The notes: generated from the letters alone by a model not told the origin. A DNA stretch of 64,000 nucleotides from Caenimonas sedimenti (GCF_007833165.1 NZ_VOBQ01000006.1:62001-126000), one strand, 5' to 3'; numbered from the stretch's first letter, positions 51,615-60,292 are shown. Made by a program: numbers and translations.

Positions 51615-51783
51615 GAGCCTGGGCGGCAGAGAAACGGGCCTGCGCCGGCACCTGAATCAGCGCCAGGCCAGGCGCGGCTGACGCGGTGTGCTTCCGCACA
51701 TCAGGAGGCCGTAACGACGCCTGGCGCCGATTCAGGTACCGGCCCGGAGGGTTGGGCCGTTTCTCTGCCGCCCAGGCTCCTAG
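51611..51783. repeat. 173-base structured inverted-repeat element between two convergent genes
   Basis: The outermost 27 bases (CTAGGAGCCTGGGCGGCAGA and onward, 51611-51637) are repeated perfectly inverted at 51757-51783. An inner arm pair (51644-51668 and about 51719-51743) differs at only two positions, and a small GTGTG-CTTC-CGCAC hairpin lies in the centre. The terminal CTAG at each end provides the TAG stop codon of both flanking genes. It may be a small mobile element, an RNA element or a bidirectional terminator. Confidence 0.75.
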
Positions 51784-52832
51784 CCAGGCAATGCCACGTC
51801 CAGCTTCTCCGCCCACGGCTTGAGCGCGGGCAGGATGCTCGCATGCAGCACCACGCCCTGCTCGCGCTGCTCCCGCGCCAGCGCATCGCCCTTCTCGCCC
51901 GGCAGGCGCACCGCCTGGCCGGTACGTGCGGGCCGCGAGGCATGACACAGGTCGACCACGGCCCCCGTCTGCCGTTCGAAAGCAGCCAGCCCCGCGAAGC
52001 GCGCCGGGTCGATGACCTGGAGGAACACGGTCGCGCCCCAGCCCTCGCGTGCATCGGCGCGGCCATGGCCGGTGAGCCCGCCGGTCAACGCCTCCACCAG
52101 CAACGACAGCCCATAGCCCTTGTGGCCGGAGTCCAGCCCGCCCAGCGGCAGGATGGTGCCCTTGGGATCGGCGAACAGCACCGCCGGATCGTCCGAGGGC
52201 TGGCCATGGCCGTCGATCACCCAGGGCGCCGGCAAGCGGCCCTTCTCCTGGTGCACGCGGTTCGTCAGGCCGTTGGTGGTGGCGGAGGTGGAGATGTCCA
52301 CGACCACCGGCGCCGCGCCCGTGGGCCAGCCCGCCGAGATGGGGTTGGGCGTGAACACCGGGTCCAGCCCGCCGAAGGGGGCGACGCTGGCGTTGTTGGG
52401 ATCGGAGCAGGCCAGCAACAGCACCAGGCCTTCGCGGGCGGCGCGGGCGTGATAGCTCGCGAGGCTGGCGATGTGGTGGCTGCGCCGGATCACCACCGTG
52501 CCGGTGCCGAGAGTTCGCGCTCGTTCCGTGGCCGCGGCCATGGCCTGCAGCACCAGCCACGGGCCCGGCAGGCGCCGGCCGTCCCAGGTCAGCGCCGCGG
52601 GCGCATCGTTGACGACTTCGGGATCGCCTTCGACCCGCATGGAGCCGGACTCGATCTCCTTCAGGTAGCCCGGCAGCTGCGCCAGCCCGTGGGTGGTGTG
52701 GCCTTGCAGGTCCCCTTCGACGAGGATGTCGGCGACAGCAGCGGCCTTGTCCGCGGGCATCCGGGCCGCCACCAGCAACTGCTGGGCGAAATCGATCAAG
52801 GAGGCTGCGGAATGGCGAGGCGGCTGTGTCAT
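51780..52832 (-). CDS. Ldh2/malate-L-sulfolactate dehydrogenase family protein
   Basis: A 350-residue NAD(P)-dependent dehydrogenase. It has the family features GDLQGHTTHGLAQLP (His near the active site), RRSHHIASLASYHARAA, SDPNNASVAPFGG and PLGGLDSGHKGYGLSLLVE. Relatives oxidise malate, lactate, sulfolactate or ureidoglycolate; the exact substrate is open. The ATG at 52832 is used because the six extra residues upstream have no support. Its stop lies in the right end of the inverted-repeat element. Confidence 0.9.
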   Translation of the reverse strand: MTQPPRHSAASLIDFAQQLLVAARMPADKAAAVADILVEGDLQGHTTHGLAQLPGYLKEIESGSMRVEGDPEVVNDAPAALTWDGRRLPGPWLVLQAMAAATERARTLGTGTVVIRRSHHIASLASYHARAAREGLVLLLACSDPNNASVAPFGGLDPVFTPNPISAGWPTGAAPVVVDISTSATTNGLTNRVHQEKGRLPAPWVIDGHGQPSDDPAVLFADPKGTILPLGGLDSGHKGYGLSLLVEALTGGLTGHGRADAREGWGATVFLQVIDPARFAGLAAFERQTGAVVDLCHASRPARTGQAVRLPGEKGDALAREQREQGVVLHASILPALKPWAEKLDVALPG

Positions 52833-52944
52833 GGCCGCAATATATGACACCCGGCACCGCTCAGGATTTCGGGTTCAGGCCTACACACGGCTGTCGCAGC
52901 GCGCCCTACCCTTGCTGATCCAACAGCAGCATGGAGAGACAAGC

Positions 52945-53166
52945 ATGGCCCAACCCTCTCAGGACCAACCCGACCGCATCGATACGAACGACAAGGCGAA
53001 GTGCGAATCGTGGGCGCGCAAGCTCAACGTGACGCAGGAACAGCTGCGCGAAGCGATCGGCGCGGTGGGCGACAACGCCAGCGACGTCGAGCTGCATCTC
53101 AAGGGCACGCGCAGCACCACCAACGACGACAAGATGGAGAAGGCGACCGGCTCGAAGGAACGCTAA
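52945..53166 (+). CDS. DUF3606 domain protein
   Basis: A 73-residue small protein matching DUF3606 (DKAKCESWARKLNVTQEQLREAIGAVGDNASDVELHL), a family found widely in proteobacteria with unknown function; the fold is probably three helices. The C-terminus is charged and likely disordered. AGAGACAAGC precedes the ATG. Its stop overlaps the stop of the convergent NYN gene by 4 bases. Confidence 0.85.
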   Translation: MAQPSQDQPDRIDTNDKAKCESWARKLNVTQEQLREAIGAVGDNASDVELHLKGTRSTTNDDKMEKATGSKER

Positions 53167-53702
53167 TCGGCCGCGGGTTCGGCGGCCGCGCTGCCGAGCA
53201 GGCTCTCGTAGTACCGGAACTCGTGGCAGCTCTTCGCCCAGTGCCGGTTGGTCGACTTGCGCGTGCCGACACCGACCAGCATGCGGCCGGCGGCCCGGAT
53301 CTTGTGCGCCACCGGCATGAAGTCGCTGTCCCCCGCGACGATGACGACCGTGGCGATGTGGGGATGCCGCGCGATGTCCTCGGCGGCGTCGAGCGCGAGC
53401 CGGATGTCGGCGCCGTTCTTGGCGGCGGCTCCCGGTGGGAACAGCTGGAGCAGCTCCATGCTGTTCTGCAGCAGGGCGTCGCGGTAGCGCCCGAAGAACT
53501 GCCAGTTGCAATACGCCCGGTTGATGGCGATGGACCCGAAGGTGGCCGCCAGGTCGACGATGGCCTGCACGTCGACCAGCGGCTCCTGCAGCTTGAAGCG
53601 GCGGTCCGCCAGCCCGTACGAGCCCGGCTCCTTCTCCTCGCAGAGCGCGGCGTGCAGGTTCTCGAAGTCCCAATAGACGGCGACGGTTCCGGCCACCGTC
53701 AC
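53163..53702 (-). CDS. NYN domain (PIN-like) ribonuclease family protein
   Basis: A 179-residue cytosolic protein of the NYN/LabA-like family. The acidic metal-site residues are in AVYWDFENLHAAL (Asp, Asn), DIRLALDAAED and GDSDFMPVAHKIRAAG. NYN proteins are PIN-related RNases. The GTG start overlaps the stop of the tungstate-receptor-like gene (GTGA), so translation is coupled. It is the last gene of a PhyH-receptor-NYN run. The target RNA is unknown. Confidence 0.88.
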   Translation of the reverse strand: MTVAGTVAVYWDFENLHAALCEEKEPGSYGLADRRFKLQEPLVDVQAIVDLAATFGSIAINRAYCNWQFFGRYRDALLQNSMELLQLFPPGAAAKNGADIRLALDAAEDIARHPHIATVVIVAGDSDFMPVAHKIRAAGRMLVGVGTRKSTNRHWAKSCHEFRYYESLLGSAAAEPAAD

Positions 53703-54544
53703 GGCTTCCCCGCCTTCGGATAGAAGAGCTGGTTGCCGGCCACCCGGTGCGCCGCGATCGCGGCCTGGGCCGGCGCGCTGAGCAACCACTGGGTGAATTT
53801 CTGCAGGTCGCGTGCGCGCTGGGCCTCTTCGGCCTTTTGCGCGTCGGTCTTCGCGCGAGTCGACTTGGGCAGCGTGACCGGCACCACGGAAAACCCGACG
53901 ACCAGTTGCGGATCCCCCTCGACCAGCGGCACCAGCTCGCCCCGGCTGCGGAAAGCGGCCCAGGTGGCCTTGTCGGTCAAGGTGTAGCCGAAGGCCGTGG
54001 CGGCGATGTCGAGCGCGCGAGTCATACCGCAGCCGCAGTCGCGGTGGCTGCCGCCCTTGGGCCGCTTCATGCCGGCGCGCAGCCACAGGCGCTGCTCGAA
54101 CAGGTGGGTGAGGCTCTGGTCGCCGCGCGAGATGAAGAGCGCGCCCGCCGTGTCCAGCTTCTTGAAGCCGGCCACGGCGTCCTTGCCACGCGCGCCCGTG
54201 GCGTCCGACTTCGGCCCGACCAGCAGGAACTCGCTGAACATCAGCGGGACGCGCTTGCCCGCAGTGCCTTGCGCGTTCAGCTTGTCCAGTTCCGGCCAGT
54301 CGTCTTCGACGAGCAGCATGTCCGCTTCGCCGCGCCGGGCCAGGTCCAGCACTTGGGCGGCCGTGCCCGCCGCGATCTGCACGTCGATCCCGCTGGCCTG
54401 CTTGAACCGGGGCAGCAGCTGGGCGAGCACGCCCGAGTTCTCGATGGCCGCCGTGGTTGCCAGGTGGATGACCCGGGCGGACGCCGGCGCGGCCAGCACC
54501 AGGGCCAGCAGCCCGGCGGCCAGGACGCGCAATGCGATGCTCAT
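53699..54544 (-). CDS. TupA-like (tungstate/molybdate type) substrate-binding protein
   Basis: A 281-residue periplasmic protein with a signal peptide (about 1-23) and a PBP2 fold resembling TupA: LATTAAIENSGVLAQLLPRF, GTAAQVLDLARRGEADMLLVED, FSEFLLVGPKSD. A loop with two close Cys (SHRDCGCGMTR) replaces the usual GMGATL part. No permease or ATPase genes are adjacent, so it is an orphan receptor or has another role. It is coupled to the NYN gene. Confidence 0.85.
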   Translation of the reverse strand: MSIALRVLAAGLLALVLAAPASARVIHLATTAAIENSGVLAQLLPRFKQASGIDVQIAAGTAAQVLDLARRGEADMLLVEDDWPELDKLNAQGTAGKRVPLMFSEFLLVGPKSDATGARGKDAVAGFKKLDTAGALFISRGDQSLTHLFEQRLWLRAGMKRPKGGSHRDCGCGMTRALDIAATAFGYTLTDKATWAAFRSRGELVPLVEGDPQLVVGFSVVPVTLPKSTRAKTDAQKAEEAQRARDLQKFTQWLLSAPAQAAIAAHRVAGNQLFYPKAGKP

Positions 54545-54553
54545 GCCCGCATC

Positions 54554-55420
54554 TTAGGCCCGCGGGCCGCTGCCGACCACGTTCACGTAGCCCTCGCGCA
54601 GCACCTTGGTCGGGTGCGACGCCGTCACATGGCCCATGAAGGGCGGCATGATCTCGTAGCCCAGCAGGGTCTGCAGCCGCGGCGACATCTGCCGAACGAT
54701 CGCCGGCGGCACGCCGTGGTAGAAATTCTCCTGGGTCCGGGCCCAGGGCTCGCAGTACTGGTTGGAGAAGGCCAGCCGGGGCGCCTGGCTGCGGTTGGCG
54801 CCCCCGCGGTGCATCAGCGTGCCGTGGAAGACGATGCAGGCGCCGGCCGGCATGATCACCGGCTGCAATTGGCTTTCCAGCTCACGCGGCATGTCGGCAT
54901 CATGGTCGCGGCCGTCGTATCCGCCGGCGATGCGCTCGTCGCTCCAGCGGTGGCTGCCGGGGATCACTTCCGTGCAGCCGTTCTCGGCAGTGAAGGCATC
55001 CACCGCCACGATGGTGCTGATGCTGATCGAGGGCCGCGGACGCGGGATGGGATAGAACGAGTCGTCGTAGTGGATGGGCTGCGGCGTCTCCCCAGGATGG
55101 ATGCAGATGGCCTGGCTGGCAGTCAGCAGGTAGCCAGGGCGCAGCAGCGTGTCGAGGATGGCCATGACCCGCGCGTCCTCGGCGATCTCCTCGAACACCC
55201 GGCCCCGCCCCACCAGCGTGTAGACGCGCTCGGTCTTGAAGCCCTCGAAGTTGTTGCGGCCGGCATGCGTGTCCAGGTGCGGCGCCAGGCCCGCGCGCAC
55301 GCGGGCCAGCATGGACGCATCGAGGAAGTCCGGAATGATGGCGTAGCCATCCGCCTCCAGCGCCTGGAGGTAGGGGGCCACGCCGGGAGCCGCCGGCTTG
55401 GCTGCGGTGTCTGCTTGCAT
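54554..55420 (-). CDS. Phytanoyl-CoA dioxygenase (PhyH) family protein
   Basis: A 288-residue Fe(II)/2-oxoglutarate oxygenase with the HxD...H facial triad His117, Asp119 (QPIHYDD) and His204 (GTLMHRGG) and the oxoglutarate-binding Arg210. It is related to PhyH and ectoine-hydroxylase-like enzymes; the substrate is unknown. It precedes the TupA-like gene by 9 bases and is divergent from the DEAD-box helicase gene. The metal set is intact, so it should be catalytically active. Confidence 0.9.
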   Translation of the reverse strand: MQADTAAKPAAPGVAPYLQALEADGYAIIPDFLDASMLARVRAGLAPHLDTHAGRNNFEGFKTERVYTLVGRGRVFEEIAEDARVMAILDTLLRPGYLLTASQAICIHPGETPQPIHYDDSFYPIPRPRPSISISTIVAVDAFTAENGCTEVIPGSHRWSDERIAGGYDGRDHDADMPRELESQLQPVIMPAGACIVFHGTLMHRGGANRSQAPRLAFSNQYCEPWARTQENFYHGVPPAIVRQMSPRLQTLLGYEIMPPFMGHVTASHPTKVLREGYVNVVGSGPRA

Positions 55421-55482
55421 GGCGCGAGTTTACGCAGCCTGCGCAGCCATGGCACATGGCTGCGCGTGCTAGCCTCCCGCTC

Positions 55483-56757
55483 GTGCCATTCACCCGTCTC
55501 GGACTTTCCCCCCCGCTTGCGCTCGCCGCGCAGCAGCTCGGCTTTGCCGCCCCCACCCCGGTGCAGCAGGAAGCCATCCCGCCCATCCTGCGTGGCGCCG
55601 ACCTGCTGGGCGAGGCGCCCACCGGTTCCGGCAAGACGGCCGCCTACGCCCTCCCCCTGCTGCAGCGGCTGCAGGAAGGCCGTCAGTTCACACCGCGCCG
55701 GGTGCGCGCGCTGCTGCTCGTGCCCACCCGCGAACTCGCCGCCCAGGTGGGTGAAGTGCTGCGCAGCCTGGCGGAAGGCCTGCACCCATCGCTGAAGACG
55801 GCCATCGTCTTCGGTGGCGTCTCCATCAACCCGCAGATGCTGGCGCTGCGCGGCGGCGCCGACGTGGTGGTGGCCACGCCCGGCCGGCTGCTCGACCTGG
55901 TGGACAGCAACGCGCTGCGCCTGGGCGCTGTGGCCACGCTGGTGCTGGACGAAGCCGACCGCCTGCTCGACCTGGGTTTCGCCGACGAGCTGCGCCGTGT
56001 GCTGGCATTGCTGCCCGCGGAGCGCCAGAACCTGTTCTTCTCCGCCACCTTCCCGCCGGATGTCCAGGCGCTGGCCGACACCCTGCTGCGGGACCCGGTG
56101 CGCGTCCAGATCGCCGCCGCAGAAGGGAACGCGCCCGTCATCGCGCAACAGGCCATCGCCGTCGATCCGGCCCGGCGCACCGAGCTCCTGCGTCACCTGA
56201 TCAAGACGAACGGCTGGCGCCAGACGCTGGTGTTCGTGGCCACGCAGTACGCGGCCGAACACGTGGCCGAAAAGCTCTACAAGAAGGGGCTCTACGCCAC
56301 CGCGTTCCACGGCGACCTGAGTCAGGGCGCGCGCAAGACCGTGCTGGCCGAATTCAAGGCGAAGCGCTGGGACGTGCTGGTCACCACCGACCTGGCCGCC
56401 CGCGGCATCGACATCCCGCAGATGCCGGTGGTGGTGAACTACGACCTGCCCCGCTCCGCCGTCCAGTACGTGCACCGCATCGGCCGCACCGGCCGCGCCG
56501 GTGCCAGCGGGGTGGCCGTGAGTTTCGTGAGCGCGGAGACGGAGGCGCATTTCCGGCTGATCGAGAAGCGGCAGGGGCTCAGCCTGCCGCGCGAGGAAGT
56601 GCCCGGCTTCGAACCCGCGCAGCGCCCGGAAGGCGAAGCGCTTCGCACGCCGCCCGGAGCGACCGACGGCAGCGGCGGCATCAAGGGCAAGCGGCCAAGC
56701 AAGAAGGACAAGCTGCGGGCGGCCGCGGCGCGCAACGCCACTGGTGCCAAGCCATGA
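55483..56757 (+). CDS. DEAD-box RNA helicase
   Basis: A 424-residue cytosolic RNA helicase. It carries the Q-motif region (GFAAPTPVQQEAI), Walker A APTGSGKT, PTRELAAQ, the DEAD box VLDEADRL, SATFPP, and the second-domain motifs FVATQYAAE, TTDLAARGIDIP and HRIGRTGRAG. The C-terminus is a short basic tail. A GTG start at 55483 was chosen because it gives the normal family opening (PFTRLGLSPPL) and has TAGCCT 7 bases before it; an in-frame ATG 27 bases earlier is the alternative. It is coupled to the RNB gene by 4 bases. Confidence 0.93.
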   Translation: MPFTRLGLSPPLALAAQQLGFAAPTPVQQEAIPPILRGADLLGEAPTGSGKTAAYALPLLQRLQEGRQFTPRRVRALLLVPTRELAAQVGEVLRSLAEGLHPSLKTAIVFGGVSINPQMLALRGGADVVVATPGRLLDLVDSNALRLGAVATLVLDEADRLLDLGFADELRRVLALLPAERQNLFFSATFPPDVQALADTLLRDPVRVQIAAAEGNAPVIAQQAIAVDPARRTELLRHLIKTNGWRQTLVFVATQYAAEHVAEKLYKKGLYATAFHGDLSQGARKTVLAEFKAKRWDVLVTTDLAARGIDIPQMPVVVNYDLPRSAVQYVHRIGRTGRAGASGVAVSFVSAETEAHFRLIEKRQGLSLPREEVPGFEPAQRPEGEALRTPPGATDGSGGIKGKRPSKKDKLRAAAARNATGAKP

Positions 56758-58205
56758 CCGCCGACGAGCTGTACCTGTATGCGGTGGAGGCGATGCGAAC
56801 GCGCGGCCTGCTGCCCGTGTTCGCGCCGCCCGCGCTGCAGGAGGCCGAAGCCGCGCGGCACGCGGGGCTGGAGCGCGGCCCCGCGATCCGCGACCTGCGT
56901 CACCTCGCCTGGTTCTCCATCGACAACGACGACACGCAGGACCTCGACCAGTTGAGCGTGGCCGAGACGCTGCCCGGCGGCGCGGCCCGGCTGATGGTGG
57001 CCGTTGCCGATGTCGACGCGAAGGTCCGCACTGGCGGTGCCGTGGACGCGCACGCGGGGACCAACACAACTTCGGTGTACACCGCGGCCGGCGTGTTTCC
57101 GATGCTGCCGGAGACCCTGTCCACCGACGCCACATCGCTGCACGAGGGGCAGGAGCGCCTGGCGGTCGTGGTCGACATGCGGGTGCAGGCCGACGGCACG
57201 GTCTCCGAATCGGAGGTGTACCGCGCCACCGTGCTTAATCGCGCCAAGCTCACCTACGCCGCCGTCGCCGCCTGGCTGGACGGCGCCGGCACGGCCCCGC
57301 CCCAACTCACCGCCGTGGCCGGCCTCGAAGACCAGCTGCGCCTGCACGACCTGCTGGCCGGCCGCCTGCGCCAATGGCGCAACGGCCGCGGCGCGCTGAA
57401 CGTGCAAACCGTCTCGGCGCGGCCGGTCTTCCAGGACGGGCAACTGGTCGACCTGCGCTCCGACACGAAGAACCGCGCCAAGGACCTGATCGCCGACCTG
57501 ATGATCGCGGCGAACGGCGCGACGGCGCGCTACCTGGTGCAGCAGGGCTTTCCGTCGCTGCGCCGCTTCCTGCAGGCGCCGCGCCGCTGGGACCGGATCG
57601 TCGCGCTGGCGGCGAGCCACCGCGTCCAACTCCCCGCAGCGCCCGACGCGCTGGCGCTCGACCGCTTCCTGCGCGAACGGCGGCAAGCTGACCCCTCGGG
57701 CTTCGCCGACCTGTCGCTCGCGGTCGTGAAGATGCTGGGCGCAGGCGAGTACTCGGCTGCAGCCGCCGGCGCGTCGGGCCTGCCGCACTTCGGGCTGGCC
57801 GTGAACGACTACGCCCACTCCACGGCACCGAACCGGCGTTTCCCGGACCTCGTCACGCAGCGCCTGCTGAAGGCGGCCATCGCCGGCAACGCAGCACCCT
57901 ATTCCGCCGAAGAGCTGACTGCGATCGCGAAGCACTGCACGCTGCAGGAAGACAACGCCAACAAGGTCGAGCGCCAGGTGCTGAAAGCGGCCGGCGCCTA
58001 CCTGCTGCACCACCGCATCGGCGAGCGGTTCGACGCGCTGGTCACCGGGGCCGCGCCCAAGGGCACCTTCGTCCGCATTCACAGCCCTTTGCTGGAAGGA
58101 CGCGTCGTGCGCGGTTTCGAGGGCCTGGATGTGGGGGACGCGGTCAACGTGCGCCTGGTGGCTGTCGACGCCGCCCAGGGCTTCATCGACTTCGAGCGGG
58201 CCTGA
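56754..58205 (+). CDS. RNB-domain exoribonuclease (short RNase II/R-like)
   Basis: A 483-residue protein of the RNB family lacking the N-terminal cold-shock domains of RNase II. The active-site segment is SIDNDDTQDLDQ (Asp57, Asp63, Asp65); the fourth Asp of RNase II is replaced by Gln66, as seen in a subfamily of bacterial homologues. The second motif is YAHSTAPNRRFPDLVTQR. A C-terminal S1-like OB region (about 415-480) is short. Coupling to the DEAD-box helicase (ATGA) suggests an RNA-degrading pair. Its last 23 bases overlap the convergent HD-GYP gene. Confidence 0.88.
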   Translation: MTADELYLYAVEAMRTRGLLPVFAPPALQEAEAARHAGLERGPAIRDLRHLAWFSIDNDDTQDLDQLSVAETLPGGAARLMVAVADVDAKVRTGGAVDAHAGTNTTSVYTAAGVFPMLPETLSTDATSLHEGQERLAVVVDMRVQADGTVSESEVYRATVLNRAKLTYAAVAAWLDGAGTAPPQLTAVAGLEDQLRLHDLLAGRLRQWRNGRGALNVQTVSARPVFQDGQLVDLRSDTKNRAKDLIADLMIAANGATARYLVQQGFPSLRRFLQAPRRWDRIVALAASHRVQLPAAPDALALDRFLRERRQADPSGFADLSLAVVKMLGAGEYSAAAAGASGLPHFGLAVNDYAHSTAPNRRFPDLVTQRLLKAAIAGNAAPYSAEELTAIAKHCTLQEDNANKVERQVLKAAGAYLLHHRIGERFDALVTGAAPKGTFVRIHSPLLEGRVVRGFEGLDVGDAVNVRLVAVDAAQGFIDFERA

Positions 58206-59967
58206 GCGCCTCGGCTTCGACGTCTACCTCGTCGATCTGTTCCGGCTTGAGGTGCTGGGCGGCGTATTCCTTGTACACGCCCGACTCCAGGAACAGCTTG
58301 AAGAGATCCGGGTCGATGTGGTTGTCCTTGACCATGAACTGCATGATCCGGATCGATTCCGACAAAGTCTTGGGCGGCTTGTAGGGCCGGTCGGCCGCCG
58401 TCAGCGCCTCGAAGATGTCGGCGATGGCCATCACGCGCGCCGGCACCGACATCTCTTCGCGCTTCAGCCCGCGCGGGTAGCCGGTGCCATCCATCTTCTC
58501 GTGGTGCCCGCCTGCGTATTCGGGCACGCGGCGCAGGTGGCGCGGCCAGGGCAGCGATTCCAGCATCACGATGGTCTGCGCCATGTGCTCGTTGATCTTG
58601 TAGCGGTCCTCCTCGGTCAGCGTGCCGCGGCCGATCGACAGGTTGTAGACCTCGCCCAGGTTGAACTCGCGCTCCGGCGCCTTCAGGTTGAAGCCCCACA
58701 GGTTGCCTGGCGCGGAGAGCCGCAGGCCCTCGCGCGGGCTCACGTGGTCGTAGCGGTCTTCCAGCAGCTTTTCTTCCACCGGCAGCGGCCGCTCGGGAAT
58801 CTCGTCGCGCCGCCTCTGCTCGGCGTACGAGATGCCGATGCGGTTGGACAGCGTTCGCGTCCAGGTGCGCTCGGCGATCTGCTGGAGCCGCTCGATCTTG
58901 GCCGGCGCCATGAACTCTCCGCCGACGTTGCACTCCCCGACGAAAGCGAACTCCTCGTCGAGCGTCGCGATCTCGGCTTCGTAGGCCGCCTGCAGTTCGG
59001 CCGAGTCGCCGCCCGCCAGCTTGCCCTTCAGCAGCTTGATCTCCGCGTCGCGCTTGAGCACCTCGAAACGCATCCGCACCTCATGGATGCGGTCGTAGAT
59101 GGCCTCCAGCTTGGTCGCCTTGTCGACGATGTGCTCGGGCGTGGTGATCTTGCCGCAGTCGTGCAACCAGCACGCCACGCGCAATTCGTACCACTCGGCC
59201 TCGGTGAGGTTGAAGTCCTTGAACGGCCCGTCCTCGGCCTCGCACGCTGCGCGCACCAGCATCTCGGTGAGCAAAGGCACGCGCTGGCAGTGGCCGCCGG
59301 TGTAGGGGGACTTGGTGTCGATCGCCGCGGCGATCAGCGAGATGAAGGAATCGAGCAGCAGCTTCAGCTCTTCGATCAGCAGCCGGTTGTCGATGGACAC
59401 GGCGGCTTGCGAGGCCAACGCCTGCACCATCGGCAGGATGCCTGCGGCGAACGGCACCACGTGGCCGGAGGCATCCTTGGCGTTGATCAACTGCAGCACG
59501 CCGATGACGAAGCCGTTGTGGTTCATCAGCGGTACCGTCAGGAACGAGCGGCAGCGGTAGCCGGTACGCCGGTCGAATTCCTGCGTGCCCGAGAAGTCGA
59601 ATTCGTCCGTTTCCGAATAGGCGTCGGCAACGTTGATCAATTCGCCGGTATGCGCGCAGTGCGAGGCCACGTTGCGCATGTTCGGCTCGCCCTTCTCGGT
59701 GAAGAGCTGCACCGGCGGAAAGCTGATCTCCACGCCGCTGGTGCCTCCCATCGCCAGGCCCAGCGTGTCGTTGCGCAGGATCTGGAACTGCAGTTCCTTG
59801 CCCTTGCTCTTCAGGTAGAGCGTGCCCGCGTCGGCGTTGGTGAACGCCTTGGCTTCGAGCAGGATGCGCTCGCGCAGGCGAGCCGGGTCGCGCTCGGCCG
59901 ACAAGGCGATGCCGATGTCGATCAGCTGCCGGTAGGCGTCGGCGGGCCGGTCCTGCGCAGTCTCCAT
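58183..59967 (-). CDS. GAF domain-HD-GYP cyclic-di-GMP phosphodiesterase-like protein
   Basis: A 594-residue cytosolic signalling protein. A GAF domain (about 12-195) is followed by an HD-GYP domain whose HD pair is His269-Asp270 (CWLHDCGK) and whose GYP motif is in HHEKMDGTGYPRG (488-500). About 155 residues (about 288-446) are inserted between these parts, with a coiled-coil charged helix and a conserved-looking C-terminal part. HD-GYP enzymes hydrolyse c-di-GMP to GMP. The insertion marks a subfamily; its role is unknown. Confidence 0.9.
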   Translation of the reverse strand: METAQDRPADAYRQLIDIGIALSAERDPARLRERILLEAKAFTNADAGTLYLKSKGKELQFQILRNDTLGLAMGGTSGVEISFPPVQLFTEKGEPNMRNVASHCAHTGELINVADAYSETDEFDFSGTQEFDRRTGYRCRSFLTVPLMNHNGFVIGVLQLINAKDASGHVVPFAAGILPMVQALASQAAVSIDNRLLIEELKLLLDSFISLIAAAIDTKSPYTGGHCQRVPLLTEMLVRAACEAEDGPFKDFNLTEAEWYELRVACWLHDCGKITTPEHIVDKATKLEAIYDRIHEVRMRFEVLKRDAEIKLLKGKLAGGDSAELQAAYEAEIATLDEEFAFVGECNVGGEFMAPAKIERLQQIAERTWTRTLSNRIGISYAEQRRRDEIPERPLPVEEKLLEDRYDHVSPREGLRLSAPGNLWGFNLKAPEREFNLGEVYNLSIGRGTLTEEDRYKINEHMAQTIVMLESLPWPRHLRRVPEYAGGHHEKMDGTGYPRGLKREEMSVPARVMAIADIFEALTAADRPYKPPKTLSESIRIMQFMVKDNHIDPDLFKLFLESGVYKEYAAQHLKPEQIDEVDVEAEALRPARSR

Positions 59968-60058
59968 GCGTTCATGCTACCTCTGCCGGACGCCGAGCGG
60001 GCCCGCGTGTAACGGCCGAGTCGGCACAGACGGGCTGAGCCGCGATGACAGGCGATGG

Positions 60059-60271
60059 TCAACGCTGCCGCAAGGGCTCCAACAGGTGCTTCAACCCGTT
60101 GTGGTCGATCTCCAGCATCAAGGCCAGCAACTGGCCCAGTTCACCACGCGGAAAGCCTTCCCGCGCGAACCAGGCCAGGTAGTTGCCCGGCAGGTCCGCC
60201 AGCACGCGGCCCTTGTACTTGCCATACGGCATCTCACGGGTGACGAGCAGTTGCAGGAGCTGGGGGTCCAT
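60059..60271 (-). CDS. DUF3820 family protein
   Basis: A 70-residue protein of the DUF3820 type: MPYGKYKGRVLADLPGNYLAWFAREGFPRGELGQ. This small family occurs widely in proteobacteria and is often annotated as a quorum-sensing-regulated factor, but the function is not established. The ATG at 60271 is preceded by GGGGAAG at a good distance; the longer ATG is not. It is divergent from the ECF41 sigma gene. Confidence 0.85.
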   Translation of the reverse strand: MDPQLLQLLVTREMPYGKYKGRVLADLPGNYLAWFAREGFPRGELGQLLALMLEIDHNGLKHLLEPLRQR

Positions 60272-60292
60272 GGCGAAATCTTCCCCTATTCT

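Noticed and set aside
53747-55795. 682-residue open frame on the + strand
   Set aside because: Antisense to the TupA-like and PhyH genes and then out of frame with the helicase gene.
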